This document shows, in pieces, positions 25,401 through 37,124 of a stretch of 64,000 nt of DNA; the first letter of the stretch is position 1, and the number at the start of each line of letters is the position of its first letter. Both the position numbers and the translations under genes were made by a program. The notes under the pieces are model-generated. The model did no database searches, was not told where the DNA came from, and saw only the letters and a list, made by a program, of their open reading frames with translations. Origin of the DNA: Tetradesmus obliquus (lineage: Eukaryota; Chlorophyta; Chlorophyceae; Sphaeropleales; Scenedesmaceae); assembly GCA_030272155.1 (NCBI GenBank), contig CP126198.1, positions 186,001 to 250,000 of the forward strand. Direction: 5' to 3'.

Positions 25401-28400
25401 GGTGGCAGGTGAGCAAGGTGACAGACTGTTCAGCACCACGGTGAGCGGGTGACTTTTCGTCGATGGCAATGAACATGGGCTCTGTGAGATGGCAGCATCA
25501 GCAGCAGCATCAGCAGCAGAACAGCAGCAGGTGAGCAAGGTGGCAGGCTGCTAAGCACCACGGTCAGCTTCTCGTCAACGCCGATGAACACAGGCTCTGA
25601 GGGGCAGCAGCAGCAGCAGCTGAGGTGGCAGCAGTTGAGCAAGGTGACAGACTGCTCAGCACAAGGTGAGCTTCTCGTCGATGCCGATGAACACGGGCTC
25701 TGTGGGATGGCAGCAGCAGCAGATTGACAGCAGCAGCAGCAGCAGCAGCAGCGGTGGCAGGTGAGCAAGGTAACAGACTGCTCAGCACCACGGTCAGCTT
25801 TTCATCAATGCCGATGAACACGGGCTCTGTGGATGGCAGCAGCAGAGTGGCAGCAGCAAGGCGGCAGCAGCAGCAGGAGGTGAGCAAGGGAACATGCTGC
25901 TGAGCACCACCGTCAGCTTCTCATTGATGCCGATGAACACGGGCTCTGCGGATGGCAGCAGCAGCAGCAGCAGCAGCAAGGCGGCAGCAAGGCGGAAGCA
26001 GGTGAGCAAGGTGACATGCTGCTGAGCACAACGGTGAGCTGGTCAGCTTCTCGTCGATGCCGATGAACACAGGCTCTGTGATGGCAGCAGCAGCAGCTCA
26101 GTGGCAGCAGCAGCAAGGGAACAACAGGGCAGCAGCAGGTGAGCAAGGTTACAGGCTGCTCAGCACCACCGTCAGCTTCCCGTTGATGCCGATAAACACG
26201 GGCTCTGTGGATGGCAGCAACAGCAGCAGCAGCAGCAGCAGCAGCAAGGCGGCAGCAGCAAGGCGGCAGCAAGTGAGCAAGGTGACAGGCTGCTCAGCAC
26301 CACGGTCAGCTTCTCGTCGATGCCAATGAACACGGGCTCTGTGGGATGGCAGAAGCAGCGGCAACAGCAAAGCAGCAGCAAGCGGCAGCAGAGCTGAGCC
26401 GCGCCAGGTCGTCCAGGCTGGCCACGCCCTCCTCACACCCCACCTGCCATCTTGGCCAGGCTCCCCAGGATGCTGGCAGCGCCCTGGCCTGCTTACGAAC
26501 CATACATGCGCACCCGTCCTGCACCCATGGTCTCTGCTATTCAGGCTAAGCAGCATCGCGCTGGGGCCAGCCACCGCTAATCAGGCTCACCTGAGATGAC
26601 CTGCGTTCCGACGGGCGCCCCACCCACAGCCACGCTGGGCCGCGAAGGCTCATCCAAGCTCCCCACGCCCTCCTCTTTTGCAAGGCTCTCCACGATGCTG
26701 GCTGCACCCTGGCCCCACTTTTCCCCACAATACATGTGCACAGCAATCCGGCAGCCCCAGCACTCTGCTGCCCAGGCTGGGATCCACAAAGGCTGAGTGT
26801 ATCTAAATCTCTCATCCCCACTCACCCGAGATGACCTGTGTGCCCACAGGTGCCCCGCCAACAGCAACGCTCGGCCGCGACGGCTCATCCAAACTCGCCA
26901 CGCCCTCCTCTTTCGCAAGGCTCTCCAGGATGCTGGCAGGCCATTTGCCCCACTTTGCACACGATACATGTGCACACCAATCCTGCAGCCCTAGCGCTCT
27001 GCTGCCTAGGCTAGGATCCACAAAGGCTGAGTGTATCTTCACTACTCAACCAGACTCACCTGAAATGACCTGTGTGCCCACAGGCGCCCCGCCAACCGCC
27101 ACGCTGGGCCGCGAAGGCTCATCCAAGCTCGCCACCCCTTCCTCTTTCGCAAGGCTCTCCAGGATGCTGGCTGCACCCTTGCCCTTGCCCAACTGCATGC
27201 CCTTCTTGGGCAGGCCGGCCTTGGGGGCAGCTGCAGACGCTGCGCTGGCGCTGCTGCCGCCGAAGCCGCCGCCACTGCCAAGACCGGGCATGCCAAGAGA
27301 GGGCCCTGAAAGGGACACAGCACAGAACAGAAGCGGCGGTGAGAGACATGCAGGCTGCTGCAGCAGACGCTGAGCTGGCGGAGCTGCCGCCGAAGCCGCC
27401 GCCGCTGCCAAGACCGAGCATGCCAAGAGAAGGCCCTGGCAGTGACACAGCAGCAGAGCAGCAGAGCAGAAACAGCGACAAGAGACTTGCAGGCTGCTGC
27501 TGCAGACGCGGAGCTGGCGCTGCTACCGCCGAAGCCACCGCCGCTGCCAAGGCCGGGCATGCCAAGATAGGGCCCTAGCGGTGACACAGCAGCAGAGCAG
27601 CGACAGTGGTGAGAGACTTGCAGGCTGCTGCTGCAGACGCGGAGCTGGCGCTGCTGCCGCCGAAGCCGCCGCCGCTGCCAAGGCCGGGCATGCCAAAAGA
27701 GGGCCCTAGCGGTGACACAGCAGCAGAGCAGCAGAGCAGGAACAGCGGTGAGAAACTTGCAGGCTGCTGCTGCAGACGCTGAGCTGGCGCCGCTGCCGCC
27801 GAAGCCGCCGCCGCTGCCGAGGCCGGGCATGCCCAGCGAGGGCCCTGCAGGGGCGCAGCAGCAGCAGCAGAGGATAGCCGTAAGATAGCAGTAAGGCAGC
27901 AGCAACATAGCAGTAGGGTAGCGGTGAGATAGCAGTGAGATAGCAGCAGCAGCTGAAGAGGGAGCCCCACGCGGAAGCAGCTGCTTGTATTGCTGGACGC
28001 TGCCTGATGTGTCAAGGCTGCCTGTCTTCTGCATGTGCAGCCTGCATACACGCCAGGATAGCAGCACTGGCAGCCAACCATCCGCAGCAACCTGGCCCCC
28101 ACCCGTCCATGTTCATGCCCAACCATGCAAAGCTGCCCACCGCACACAGGTCAGCTGCATGCATCCCTGCCCATGCGCCCCACCTGCATCCATGTCCATG
28201 CCCAGCGGCCGGCTCATGCTGCTGCTGCTGCCCATGCCGCCGCCCCCCAGCCCCGCCATCGCAGGGTTGTACCCAGGCCCAGCCGGCAGCGCGCGCTTGG
28301 CGTCGATCTTGTGCTTGTCGATTTCTTGGGCTTTGCGCTTCATGATGTCCTTGGTGTCGTTGATCTTGGACTGGATGATCATCTTGTGCAGCTTCTCCTC

Positions 28401-29235
28401 GTGGCTCTCCATCTCGCAGTTCTGCTTCACCTGCCGGCAGCAACAGTGTTGCGACAGTACTCTTTTTTGATGACAAGCAAATGTAGGGTTTGAACTGGTA
28501 TTGAGCGCAGTGATAGCCAGTCGGCAGGCGCAGCAGACAGAGTGTGCTCTCCATCTCGCAGTTCTGCTTCACCTGGCGGCAGCAGAAAAGTGTCAAAACA
28601 GTAGCAAGCAAAGTGGTTCAGACCGTTGTTGAGCGTGATAGTAGCCAGTCGGCAGGCGCCGCAGACAGAGTGTGCTCTCCATCTCGCAGTTCTGCTTCAC
28701 CTGCGGGCAGGCAACAAAGTGTGGCAGCGGCACTCCTATTCATAGCTAGCAGATGTAGTTTGAGCTGGTGTTGAGCGTGATGGTAGCCAGTCAGCAGGCG
28801 CCGCAGACAAGAGTTTGCCCTCCATCCTGCAGCTCTGCTTCACCCGCCGGCAGCATTGGAAGGGCCGCCAGCGAGATAAGGACAGGCACAGCCAGGCAGA
28901 CAATGGTTTCAGCCGTTCTGGTCAGTCAACATGGGCAGCGCGCTAACCCTTGGTACTGTGCTAAGGCAAGCACAGTAGCGCGAGATGGCACCGGGCCTGC
29001 AAGGCAGGTGCACTGCGCAGTGCAGTTCCTTTGTATTACAATCACTGCTGCTCGCACACAGAGGCAGCTGCTTGCTGCTGCTGCTGCAACTCATCGCGCG
29101 TGCGCGTGCAATGCCATGCAGCTGCGGTACCAAAAGCCGCTACTGCTGTGCACCCCAAGTGAGCTGCTGGTCGCTGAAGGAGCACACCAGCTGCAGCAGC
29201 AGCTGCTGCAACCTGTCTGACGAGCCACAACCGGG

Positions 29236-29266
<31 letters not shown>

Positions 29267-30611
29267 CCCAACAGCCCTCATCTGCATTGCAGTGCAGCCG
29301 GCTGCTGCTGCCACTCCACCCATCTGCGGCCCCACCACTGCCCTGCAAGCAAACCACCGCCTGTCCCCGCACCGCTGCGCCCCCCGCGACCCAGCAAACC
29401 GCCAGTGCCGCATCACCCCACACCTGCTGCACGGTGATGTTCTCCTTGTGTCCGTGGCTGATGACTTCGTCAAACGCAAAAACGAGGTCAAAAGCAGCCC
29501 TGCTGACTGCCTCCTCATCTAGCCCTGCCCCTCCTGCATATTCGGGCACCAGCTTGGACAGCAGCCGCAGCGTGTCCAGGTCCTCCAGGATGTTGCTGCC
29601 GCGGTTTGTGACCAGCAAAAGGAACATGCCCTGCAGGAAAGTTTGCAGGAAAGTATGCAGGACAGTGCATTTGTTTGGTATGTCACACAAGATTGGTACA
29701 GTATGTGACAGGCGCAGCGTGTCCGAGTCCTCCAGGATGTTGCTGCCTTGAATAGTGACGAGCAGCAGGAACATGCCCTGCAGGAAAGTTTGCAGGACGG
29801 TGTATTGTGACGGATGCAGCACAGGTTATTCGGCGGTTTGTTGGTAGTAATGGCCAGTAATTTGGGTGGGATGCGGCAACGACAGCAGCGACAGGGCTGA
29901 GCGCATGCTGTCCTGCGCAGACAAGCTGACATACCGAATGCTGCTGCTGTAGTAATTGCTTGATTGAAGTCAAGAGCTGTTGACGCAGCTCACAAGCTGG
30001 CTAGAAAGTGCCTGGCTGATTGGTGAAGTTGCTGCAAAGGGCAACATGCTGCTGGTGAAGAGTTTGTGACAACATCCGCTGCCGCATGCGCACCAACCAC
30101 CATTGCTGCTGCAACGCTGCAGATAGTGCTGTGATGCTGCTCCATTGCCAAACCTCTGCAAGCAACTGCAGCAACTGCTCACCTCTATAGGTTGGTACAC
30201 ATAGCGCACGTTTTCTGTCTCCACGTACGTGTGCTGTTTGCCACTGCCTACTAGTTTGGGGAATGCTGCCAGCAGCCCCTCTATCCGGATTCGGCTCATG
30301 TCCATGTATTGACGGGACACAAGCGCTGCAGCATTGCAAATGGCAGAGGACGGCACGTGAAGAGGGTGCAGACGCAGCAGCAGGCCTACTGCACAGGGCA
30401 CAGATGCTGGACTACACTTGCTGGCTCCTCCTGCAAGGTTACAGGCACCAAATCTACGTCTTTCGAAGCAGATCATGCAACGTATCGAGCAGAGCTGCTC
30501 TCCAGGCGATGATCAGCGGAGCCCTCAACAGAACAAACAGCAGCACTGCCCCACTGCCCAATGCTTACCTTTGCCAGACTTGCTGACGATGGAGGCCGCA
30601 AGGACCACCAT
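20818..30611 (-). CDS. ARCN1: Coatomer subunit delta (delta-COP, archain)
   Basis: Nine exons join in phase: 30569-30611, 30183-30325, 29424-29630, 28184-28430, 27060-27305, 24594-24727, 23826-23940, 22172-22374 and 20818-21084. They give 534 residues; family members are about 510-530. Residues 1-131 form the longin domain (start [14 protein letters not shown], then [34 protein letters not shown]). Next is the helical linker ([18 protein letters not shown]) and a Gly-rich hinge. From about residue 296 comes the mu-homology domain ([33 protein letters not shown]). Delta-COP is part of the COPI coat that drives Golgi-to-ER retrograde transport and binds cargo through its MHD. Introns 2 to 8 are swollen by tandem copies of exon edges. 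Assignment is secure; individual splice sites are predictions. Confidence 0.95.
21125..22010 (-). repeat. Delta-COP intron 8: copies of exon 9 start and exon 8 end
   Basis: Two copies of the exon 9 start (reading DWRYDS, at about 21130-21160 and 21238-21275) lie just upstream of the real exon. Two copies of the exon 8 end (reading [13 protein letters not shown] and APQVNQ followed by a GTGCG donor) lie at about 21625-21735 and 21890-22010. Both edges of one intron are thus multiplied. Confidence 0.88.
22585..23870 (-). repeat. Delta-COP intron 7: ~12 tandem copies of the exon 7 end
   Basis: The coding-strand unit [12 protein letters not shown] followed by a GTGCG donor recurs every ~65-126 bp: near 22592, 22657, 22783, 22900, 22996, 23098, 23198, 23311, 23410, 23524, 23622 and 23724, with the real exon end at 23826. 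Spacers carry two alternating intron motifs (TTGCAAACCGAATTGAA and TTGCAAATAATGTTACAGG), which implies repeated duplication of multi-unit blocks. Confidence 0.93.
23985..24593 (-). repeat. Delta-COP intron 6: copies of exon 6 end (112-bp unit) and exon 7 start
   Basis: A 112-bp unit containing the exon 6 end (coding strand [11 protein letters not shown] plus a GTACG donor) and the following ~50 bp of intron is repeated at about 24258, 24370 and 24482 before the true exon end at 24594. A diverged fourth copy lies near 24140. A copy of the exon 7 start lies at about 23985-24045. Confidence 0.92.
24790..26350 (-). repeat. Delta-COP intron 5: ~13 tandem copies of the exon 6 start
   Basis: The unit is an acceptor plus the exon 6 start (coding strand [16 protein letters not shown]) plus a CAG run. 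It recurs near 24800, 24925, 25032, 25150, 25296, 25432, 25553, 25655, 25786, 25904, 26021, 26161 and 26295; the real exon starts at 24727. Each copy keeps a CACAG-like acceptor followed by in-phase codons for several residues. Confidence 0.92.
26590..26935 (-). repeat. Delta-COP intron 5, distal end: two copies of the exon 5 end
   Basis: Two copies of about 110 bp (about 26590-26700 and 26825-26935) read [29 protein letters not shown] on the minus strand, followed by a GTGAG donor. The real exon 5 end is at 27060. Confidence 0.9.
27360..27850 (-). repeat. Delta-COP intron 4: four copies of the exon 5 start
   Basis: Copies reading [15 protein letters not shown] (minus strand) lie at about 27364-27434, 27490-27575, 27620-27705 and 27765-27845, upstream of the real exon start at 27305. 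The spacers contain CAG runs. Confidence 0.9.
28540..28860 (-). repeat. Delta-COP intron 3: three copies of the exon 4 start
   Basis: Copies of the acceptor plus KQNCEMES (CTCCATCTCGCAGTTCTGCT on the plus strand) lie near 28546, 28676 and, degenerate, 28815. The real exon begins at 28430. Confidence 0.88.
29700..29795 (-). repeat. Delta-COP intron 2: one copy of the exon 3 start
   Basis: This reads [21 protein letters not shown] on the minus strand, an imperfect copy of the exon 3 start (29630 downwards), complete with the CTGCAG acceptor. Confidence 0.9.
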
Positions 30612-31487
30612 CTTGAACGCCTTTTAATGTTCCAGTACGCTGCCGGTTTCCTCGGCCCCTGCTGCTGTGCGAACGCAAACAACTCTTCGCCACTTCACAC
30701 AGCCAACTTCGTCATGTAATTGGTTCAATGTGTCGAGTAATTGAGCGTCCAACTCTCCGTGTTCAAGTGTGCCAGCGTGTCCAGTACCGAAGGTGCGGAC
30801 CGGCTGTGACAGTACCCTGTCAACTGCTTCAACCACTGTCCATCCCAGCTCTGCAGGCCCTTACGGAGCATATGCGCTCGCTTCCTTGCTCAATCACCAT
30901 ACACATTCACATTGCAGCATGTATCTCTAGTGTTGATCTGTGATGCAGAGCACTGAACGCACATGCTTCAGCACCAGCCTTTTCCAGGTGCTGAGGAATC
31001 AAGCGTCCCTGCTGCTGTATGCAAGTGCTTTTTGTTCGCTTCCATTTGCACACCAACAACATCAAACGCAGTATTACAGTTGCCAGTTGAGTCTGAGCCA
31101 CCATAGAATACGTACCGGCATGTTGACCCTTGCGTCATACACCTGATCACTCCATGACACAATGGCAGCGCTCAAGCCGGTCACCTGCAGGTTACATCAC
31201 CACACCAAACACCACACATAACACCATATCACCTCAGCCTCCAGGCGACACTACAGCAGCTTGCTTCTGCTGGCAAGCTCCACCTGGCATCCTGCCGCCA
31301 CCACAGTTGCAATTGCGGCGTAATAGAGAGGCAATAATAGTCGTAGTTTCCGCTCCGTACGGGGCGCGGTTGCCGATGCCGATGACAAGGTATGGCTTAC
31401 AAGAAGACTATTATTAGTTGTAATTGCGGCATACGCCCATGATCACATGCGTATGCACATGCTGCTGCCGCTGCTGCTGTCCTGCGA
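30612..31487. other. Intergenic region between USP39 3' end and delta-COP 5' end
   Basis: This 876-bp stretch must hold the delta-COP promoter and the USP39 3' UTR. It contains the short retroposon-like element at 31320-31415. No other gene is visible. Confidence 0.5.
31320..31415 (-). mobile_element. Short retroposon-like element, copy 1
   Basis: A ~68-bp core (31348-31415) recurs in inverted orientation at 60453-60520, 29 kb away. This copy is flanked by near-identical 15-bp direct repeats, AGTTGCAATTGCGGC (31305-31319) and AGTTGTAATTGCGGC (31416-31430), which look like a target-site duplication. AATAATAGTC at 31333 and GACTATTATT at 31406 form short inverted ends. There is no coding capacity. 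It could be a SINE-like retroposon or a tiny MITE. Confidence 0.7.
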
Positions 31488-32133
31488 CTAGCCTAACTTC
31501 ACTGCTGCTGCTGCTGGCTTCGGCTTTACCGCCTTGCCCTGCTGCTGCTGCTGCTTTGGCTTGCTGCTGCCTGGCAGCGGCTGCGGCTGCTGGCACTGGT
31601 ACACCTGGAAGTAGGCCTCGCTCAGCGCCACCATCTGCGGCAGCACATCCAGCACCACCAGGTCCTGCAGAGCGAGTGGTGGAAAGCACCCAACACAGCA
31701 GTTCTATGTTGTTATCTTGTATTCAAACGATTTGCAGAACATCTGCGGCAGCAAATCCAGCACCACCAGGTCCTGCAAGGAAGCAAGGGCAGCAAGGGCA
31801 GCACCCACAACAACAGCTGTAACCCCTGTGAAACAAAGTGTGTAGACAACATGCCACCAGAAAGATAGCACCAACTCCACTCCCACTTTCTTCACTAGCC
31901 GCCGCAGCACCCGCTGTACATGCGCTGCAGCTCACTTGAATGCAGCTGCTGCGCGGCTCCACACGCACCTCACACACAGCACGCCTCACCTGCACCTCGT
32001 ACCACGTAATCTCCACGCTGCGCTAGAAAATTGACAAATGCTGCTGCTGCTGCTGCTGCTGCTGCGGTCTCCAGCCGCGGCCTCACCTGCGCCTCGCACC
32101 ACACTTTCTTCTCCACGCTGCGCAATTACAACA

Positions 32134-32174
<41 letters not shown>

Positions 32175-32505
32175 CTCCAGCCGCGGCCTCACCTGCGCCT
32201 CGCACCACACCTTCTTCTCCACGCTGCGCTACAACAACAACAGTTGCTGTTGCTGCTGCTGCTGCTGCTGCTGTCTCCAGCCGCACAGCGCGCCTCACCT
32301 GCACCATCATCAAACTACCCATCAACCCACAGCAATAACGCCATCCACCCCGCGCCTCACCTGCACCTCGTACCACGTCTTCTCCACGCTGCGCTGGATG
32401 TGCGCCTTGTAGGGCGCGCCGCCTGTCTGCTGCCCCGCCTTGCCCTCGTGCACCACATTGGCGATCAGGTCGTACTTGCTCGGCAGCGGCTTGCCGTCAG
32501 GGCCT

Positions 32506-32550
<45 letters not shown>

Positions 32551-35054
32551 GCAGCAGCAGTTTGGCCAAGGCAGCAGCACTGAGGTCAGCATACACACAG
32601 CCGCACGTACCGCTCGGCACTGGCACACCCTGACATGCCACGCCCACATGCCTACCCAAAAGTACCGCCAGCTGCCATCAGGCACTGGCTGCGCACCGTT
32701 CGGCACTGGCAGCGCGTCGCGCAGCTCCAGGCTCTTGCCAGGGAACACACCAGCTTGGGGTTCTTCACAACGAAGAAGTTGCTGCAGCATTACACAGGTA
32801 CACCGCTCTACCCAGGCAGCGCAAACGCAGTGGCCTGACACACACTGGTCAAAGAAGCCCGCCAGCATACACGCACAAAACATCCTGCGGCCGGCACACC
32901 AGCTAAACGAACAGCAACACTGCGCACCGTTTGGCACTGGCAGCGCGTCGCGCAGCTCCAGGCTCTTGACCGGGAACGTCACCAGCGTGGGGTTCTTCTC
33001 AGTGAAGAAGTTGTTCCTAGTGAACCTCTTGAAGGTGAGCGCGAGGAAGTTGGGCAGGCGAGTGACGCGGAACTTCCTGCGGCCCAGGCGGATGTCGTCG
33101 CTGACTGTTGAGCCATCAAACTTGGCCAGCAGCTGGAAGATGGGCACCTGAGGAGGTTGGATGATGTGGCACATGAAGCAGCGGCAGCAGCAGCAGCGTG
33201 AGATGTTTGCTTGCGCCGACACAGCCGGATGGCATGACTGACTGTTGAGCCATCGGACTTGGCCAGCAGCTGGAAGATGGGCACCTGCGGAGCAGGCGGC
33301 ATGGTGTGGCAAATGAAGCAGCGACAGCAGCAGCGGCAGCAACAGCAGTAGCCGCAGCGTGAGATTCTTCTCCTGAAACTGAAAGGTGCAAGTTGGAGCA
33401 CTGTACTTTGTGTTGTAGCAGTTCTATCAGCCTCAGCAGCCACCATCACACCATCAACATGACATGACGCAGCCTCAGCACCCACACACCTGCGGGATGA
33501 TGTTTTTCTCCAGCGCGTCCTTGAACAGCGGCGTGGGCGGCAGCTCCAGCCCCATCAACAGGAAGGGCACGCGCTCCACCACGTCCTCCTGAGGGGTGGG
33601 GTGGAGGCAGCGGCAGCAGAAGCAGTAAGGTGGGAGCAGCAGGGAGGAGTAACATAGCAGGCAAGGACGCACAGCAGAAAAAGAGAGATAACAACATGCG
33701 AAGTTGCTGAGCAGCAGCAGGTGCCGCCAGCAAAGCAACCGCATGCGCTTCAGCCTTGCGCATGCTGCGATGCAGCACGACACCCAACAGCACATGAAGA
33801 AGAAAAGACACCAGCGGCAGCATCACTGCCCACCTTGGCTGGGCTGCTGCGCCCTTGCCCGTGCCCGCCAGTGTGGTCACCTCCAGCTCGATGCATACAG
33901 GCCATGCGTAGGACCAATCAACCAACAACTATATCACGCCTCACCTTCGGACGCGGCTGCTGCGCCCTTGCCGGTGCCCGCCGGCAGCGGGCATGCAGCA
34001 CAACGCTATGTTGAAAATGAAAACAACATGCAGCAAACTCTCTGTGAGCAGCACTTCTGCCCACCTTGGAGGTGGCTGCTGCGCCCTTGCCTGTGCCCGC
34101 CAGTGTGGTCACCTCCAGCTCGCCTTGGAAGGTATTGGTGATGATGCTGCGCCGCTTGGGCTTGCCGCCTGCAACGACAGCAGCAGCAGCAGCAGCATGA
34201 CCCAAACGCTGAGCAGGGTTGCTTCTCCGCTGCCGCTGCTGGCACCAAGGCTGTCGAACAGTTGACCACGGTTCAGACGTGTGCACCCCAAGCATTTCCT
34301 GCAAGCATCCCCTGCAAGCATTTCCTGCAAGGCTTCCTGCAAGCATTTCCTGCAAGCGCGCCCGCCGCACCTGTGAGGTCCATGTGCAGGCTGTTGAGCA
34401 GCCAGCTCCAGAACTCCACCGGGTCACTCTGCTGCTCAATCGTAAACCGCCGCTTGCTAGCCGCCATGGCCGCCTGCATGAACTCATGCGGCGACACCTG
34501 CAAGCAAGCGATTTAAATCTGTGTTGCGAGCAGTGGTAGCCAGTCGGTTCAAGCTGCAAACTAACTATCCCTGCAAGCAAGTGATGTGAACTGTGTTGCG
34601 AGCAGTGACAGCGTCGCTTCAACCTCCAAACTGCTGTGATCAAACATACCTGGCCCTTGAAGTTGCGCGCGTTCCACATCTTGCGCATGAGCTCGCCAAA
34701 GCGGGTCACCAGCAGGGAGCGGCAGCCCGCGTAGTTAGCCGGCATGAGGAAGAAGTCCCTGGCGGCAGCAGCAGCAGCAGCGGCAGCAGCGGCAGCAGCA
34801 GCAGCAGCAGCAGCAGCAGCGGCAGCAGCAGCAGCATGGCAACGATTCAGAATGTGGATGCACGCTTGAGTGTTGCCTTGATGCTGATCGATGCAGTGTC
34901 GCGGCCGCACATGCGCCGCCCGGGCTGCTAGCTATGATCAGCTGGCACGTGCCTAGCAGCACGTCACCCGTGCGGCATATGCTGTGCCAGCAGAGCTTGC
35001 CAGGCGACAAGCCAGAAGCAGTATCAAGCGCAACTGACCATGCGTCACTTTACG

Positions 35055-35086
<32 letters not shown>

Positions 35087-35275
35087 GGCGGCGGCGGCGG
35101 CTGCAACTCACCGAATGGGCCCCACGCGCGCGAGCGCCTGCAGCACCGCGTTGGCGTAGTCGTTGGCGCGCATGTTGTTCAGCCCCACCAGCCCCGGCAT
35201 GAACTCGCTGCCGTCCAGCGCGCGCACCCAGCTCACCTCGCTGTCAAGGCGGGTCACCAGCTGCATGCGGTATAC

Positions 35276-35313
<38 letters not shown>

Positions 35314-37082
35314 GCAGTTGGAAAGGCGGGCAGCAGCACAGAGCGGTGTTTGAGTGAGATGGGGGTGTCAGCGCGCACCCAGCTCACCTCGCTGTCCAGC
35401 CGCGACACCAGCTGCGATGCGGTATACAGCGCAGCAGCAGCAGTGCAGATGAGAAGGCGCGCAGCAGATCACAGCGGTGTTTGAGTGTGATGGAGGTGCC
35501 AGCGCGCACCCAGCTCACCTCGCTGTCCAGCCGCGACACCAGCTGCGATAACAGGATAAAAGGGGCAGGGCAGAACAGAGTGTGATGAGGATGGCACTGA
35601 GTGTGTTGCAAATGTCAGCGCGCACCCAGCTCACCTCGCTGTCCAGCCACGACACCAGCTGCATGCAGGGCAGAGTTTAGGGCAGGTGCGGGGCAGACCA
35701 CAGCATAGCGCGGCATTTGAGTGTAATTGGATCTGCGCACCAAAACCATGCCCAGCAGCTGGGCTACCCCGCAGAGGCCTCTCCCTGCAGTGCACTGCAG
35801 CCCCTGGCCCTTCAGCTGCTGCTGGCGAGTGTCGCTGCAGCCAAAACATACATGCCGCTGAAGCCGAAGGTGCGGATGAAGCAAGACATGCCGCTGAAGG
35901 AAGCAGCAGCGCCGCCCACCTCCCGGTTGAAGCTGGGGTTGAGCACTGCGCATGTCGCTGCATCCTAAGTGCAGCTGCAGCCTGAGATAAGATTCAAGCA
36001 AAGAATGGTGCTGCAGCCTGAGCGGCCCTCACCTCCTGGTTGGAGCTGGGTTGAGCACTGCATGTTGCTGCAGCCTGCATTCCCATGAACCCTACCATAT
36101 GATTGCAGCCAATATGTCGCTGCCGCACCCACAGCCTCACCTCCTGGTTGAAGCTGGGGTTGAGCACTGCGCGGATGTCATCCAGGGAGCGGTCCACCAC
36201 CTCGTAGTTGTCAGGCAGGCAGTACACCTGTGCGGCAGGCAGTACAATGAGGCGGTACAGATGGTGATGAGTGCAAGAGGCAGTAAAGCTGGTGAGCACT
36301 GCGCGGATGTCGTCCAGGGAGCGGTCCACCACCTCGTAGTTGTCAGGCAGGCAGTACACCTGTGCGGCAGGCAGTACAATGAGGCGGTACAGATGGTGAT
36401 GAGTGCAAGAGGCAGTAAAGTTGGTGAGCACTGCGCGGATGTCGTCCAGGGAGCGGTCCACCACCTCGTAGTTGTCAGGCAGGCAGTACACCTGTGCGGC
36501 AGGCAGTACAATGAGGCAGTACAGAGCGGGACCGCTCCCTGGACGACGCACGAGGCATGCTTCTGGCCGGCAGTACGCCTGTGTGACGGGCAGTACATCA
36601 CAGGGAGCAGTGCAAGGTGCCAGGCGTGCGTCATGCAGGCAGCACACAGGAGTTGCCAACAAGGACAGGAGCACAGAGTGCAGCACAAAGCCCACATCAG
36701 CAGCGGCCTTGCGCTGCTGCACATACCTGTAGCTGCTAATGTTTGTGACTGAGCGACACATACAACGCAGTTGCCTTACTTGCACTCAATGTCACACCTG
36801 GCCAGGCGTTCCACACACATGTACAGGGCATATCCCCAGTGCAAGCAGCAGCAGCAGCAGCAGCAGCAGGCTGCGCACCTTGCCATTGTCCAGCTTCATG
36901 AACATGTGGTGGCTCGTCTCCAGGCTGTGCGTGTACGCGTGCGTGGCCAGCCCACGGCCCTGCAGGCAGCAGCGCAGCAGCAGCAGCAGCACCAGCAGCA
37001 ACAGGAACAGCAGCATATTTAGTTGCATGACACACAAAATCAGGCTGTGTTTGTACGCGTGCGTGGCCAGCCCGCGGCCCTG

Positions 37083-37124
<42 letters not shown>

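Noticed and set aside
29697-29822. A second delta-COP-like exon reading [15 protein letters not shown]
   Set aside because: It lacks the rest of the exon and its donor. It is a partial exon-edge copy, not an alternative full exon.
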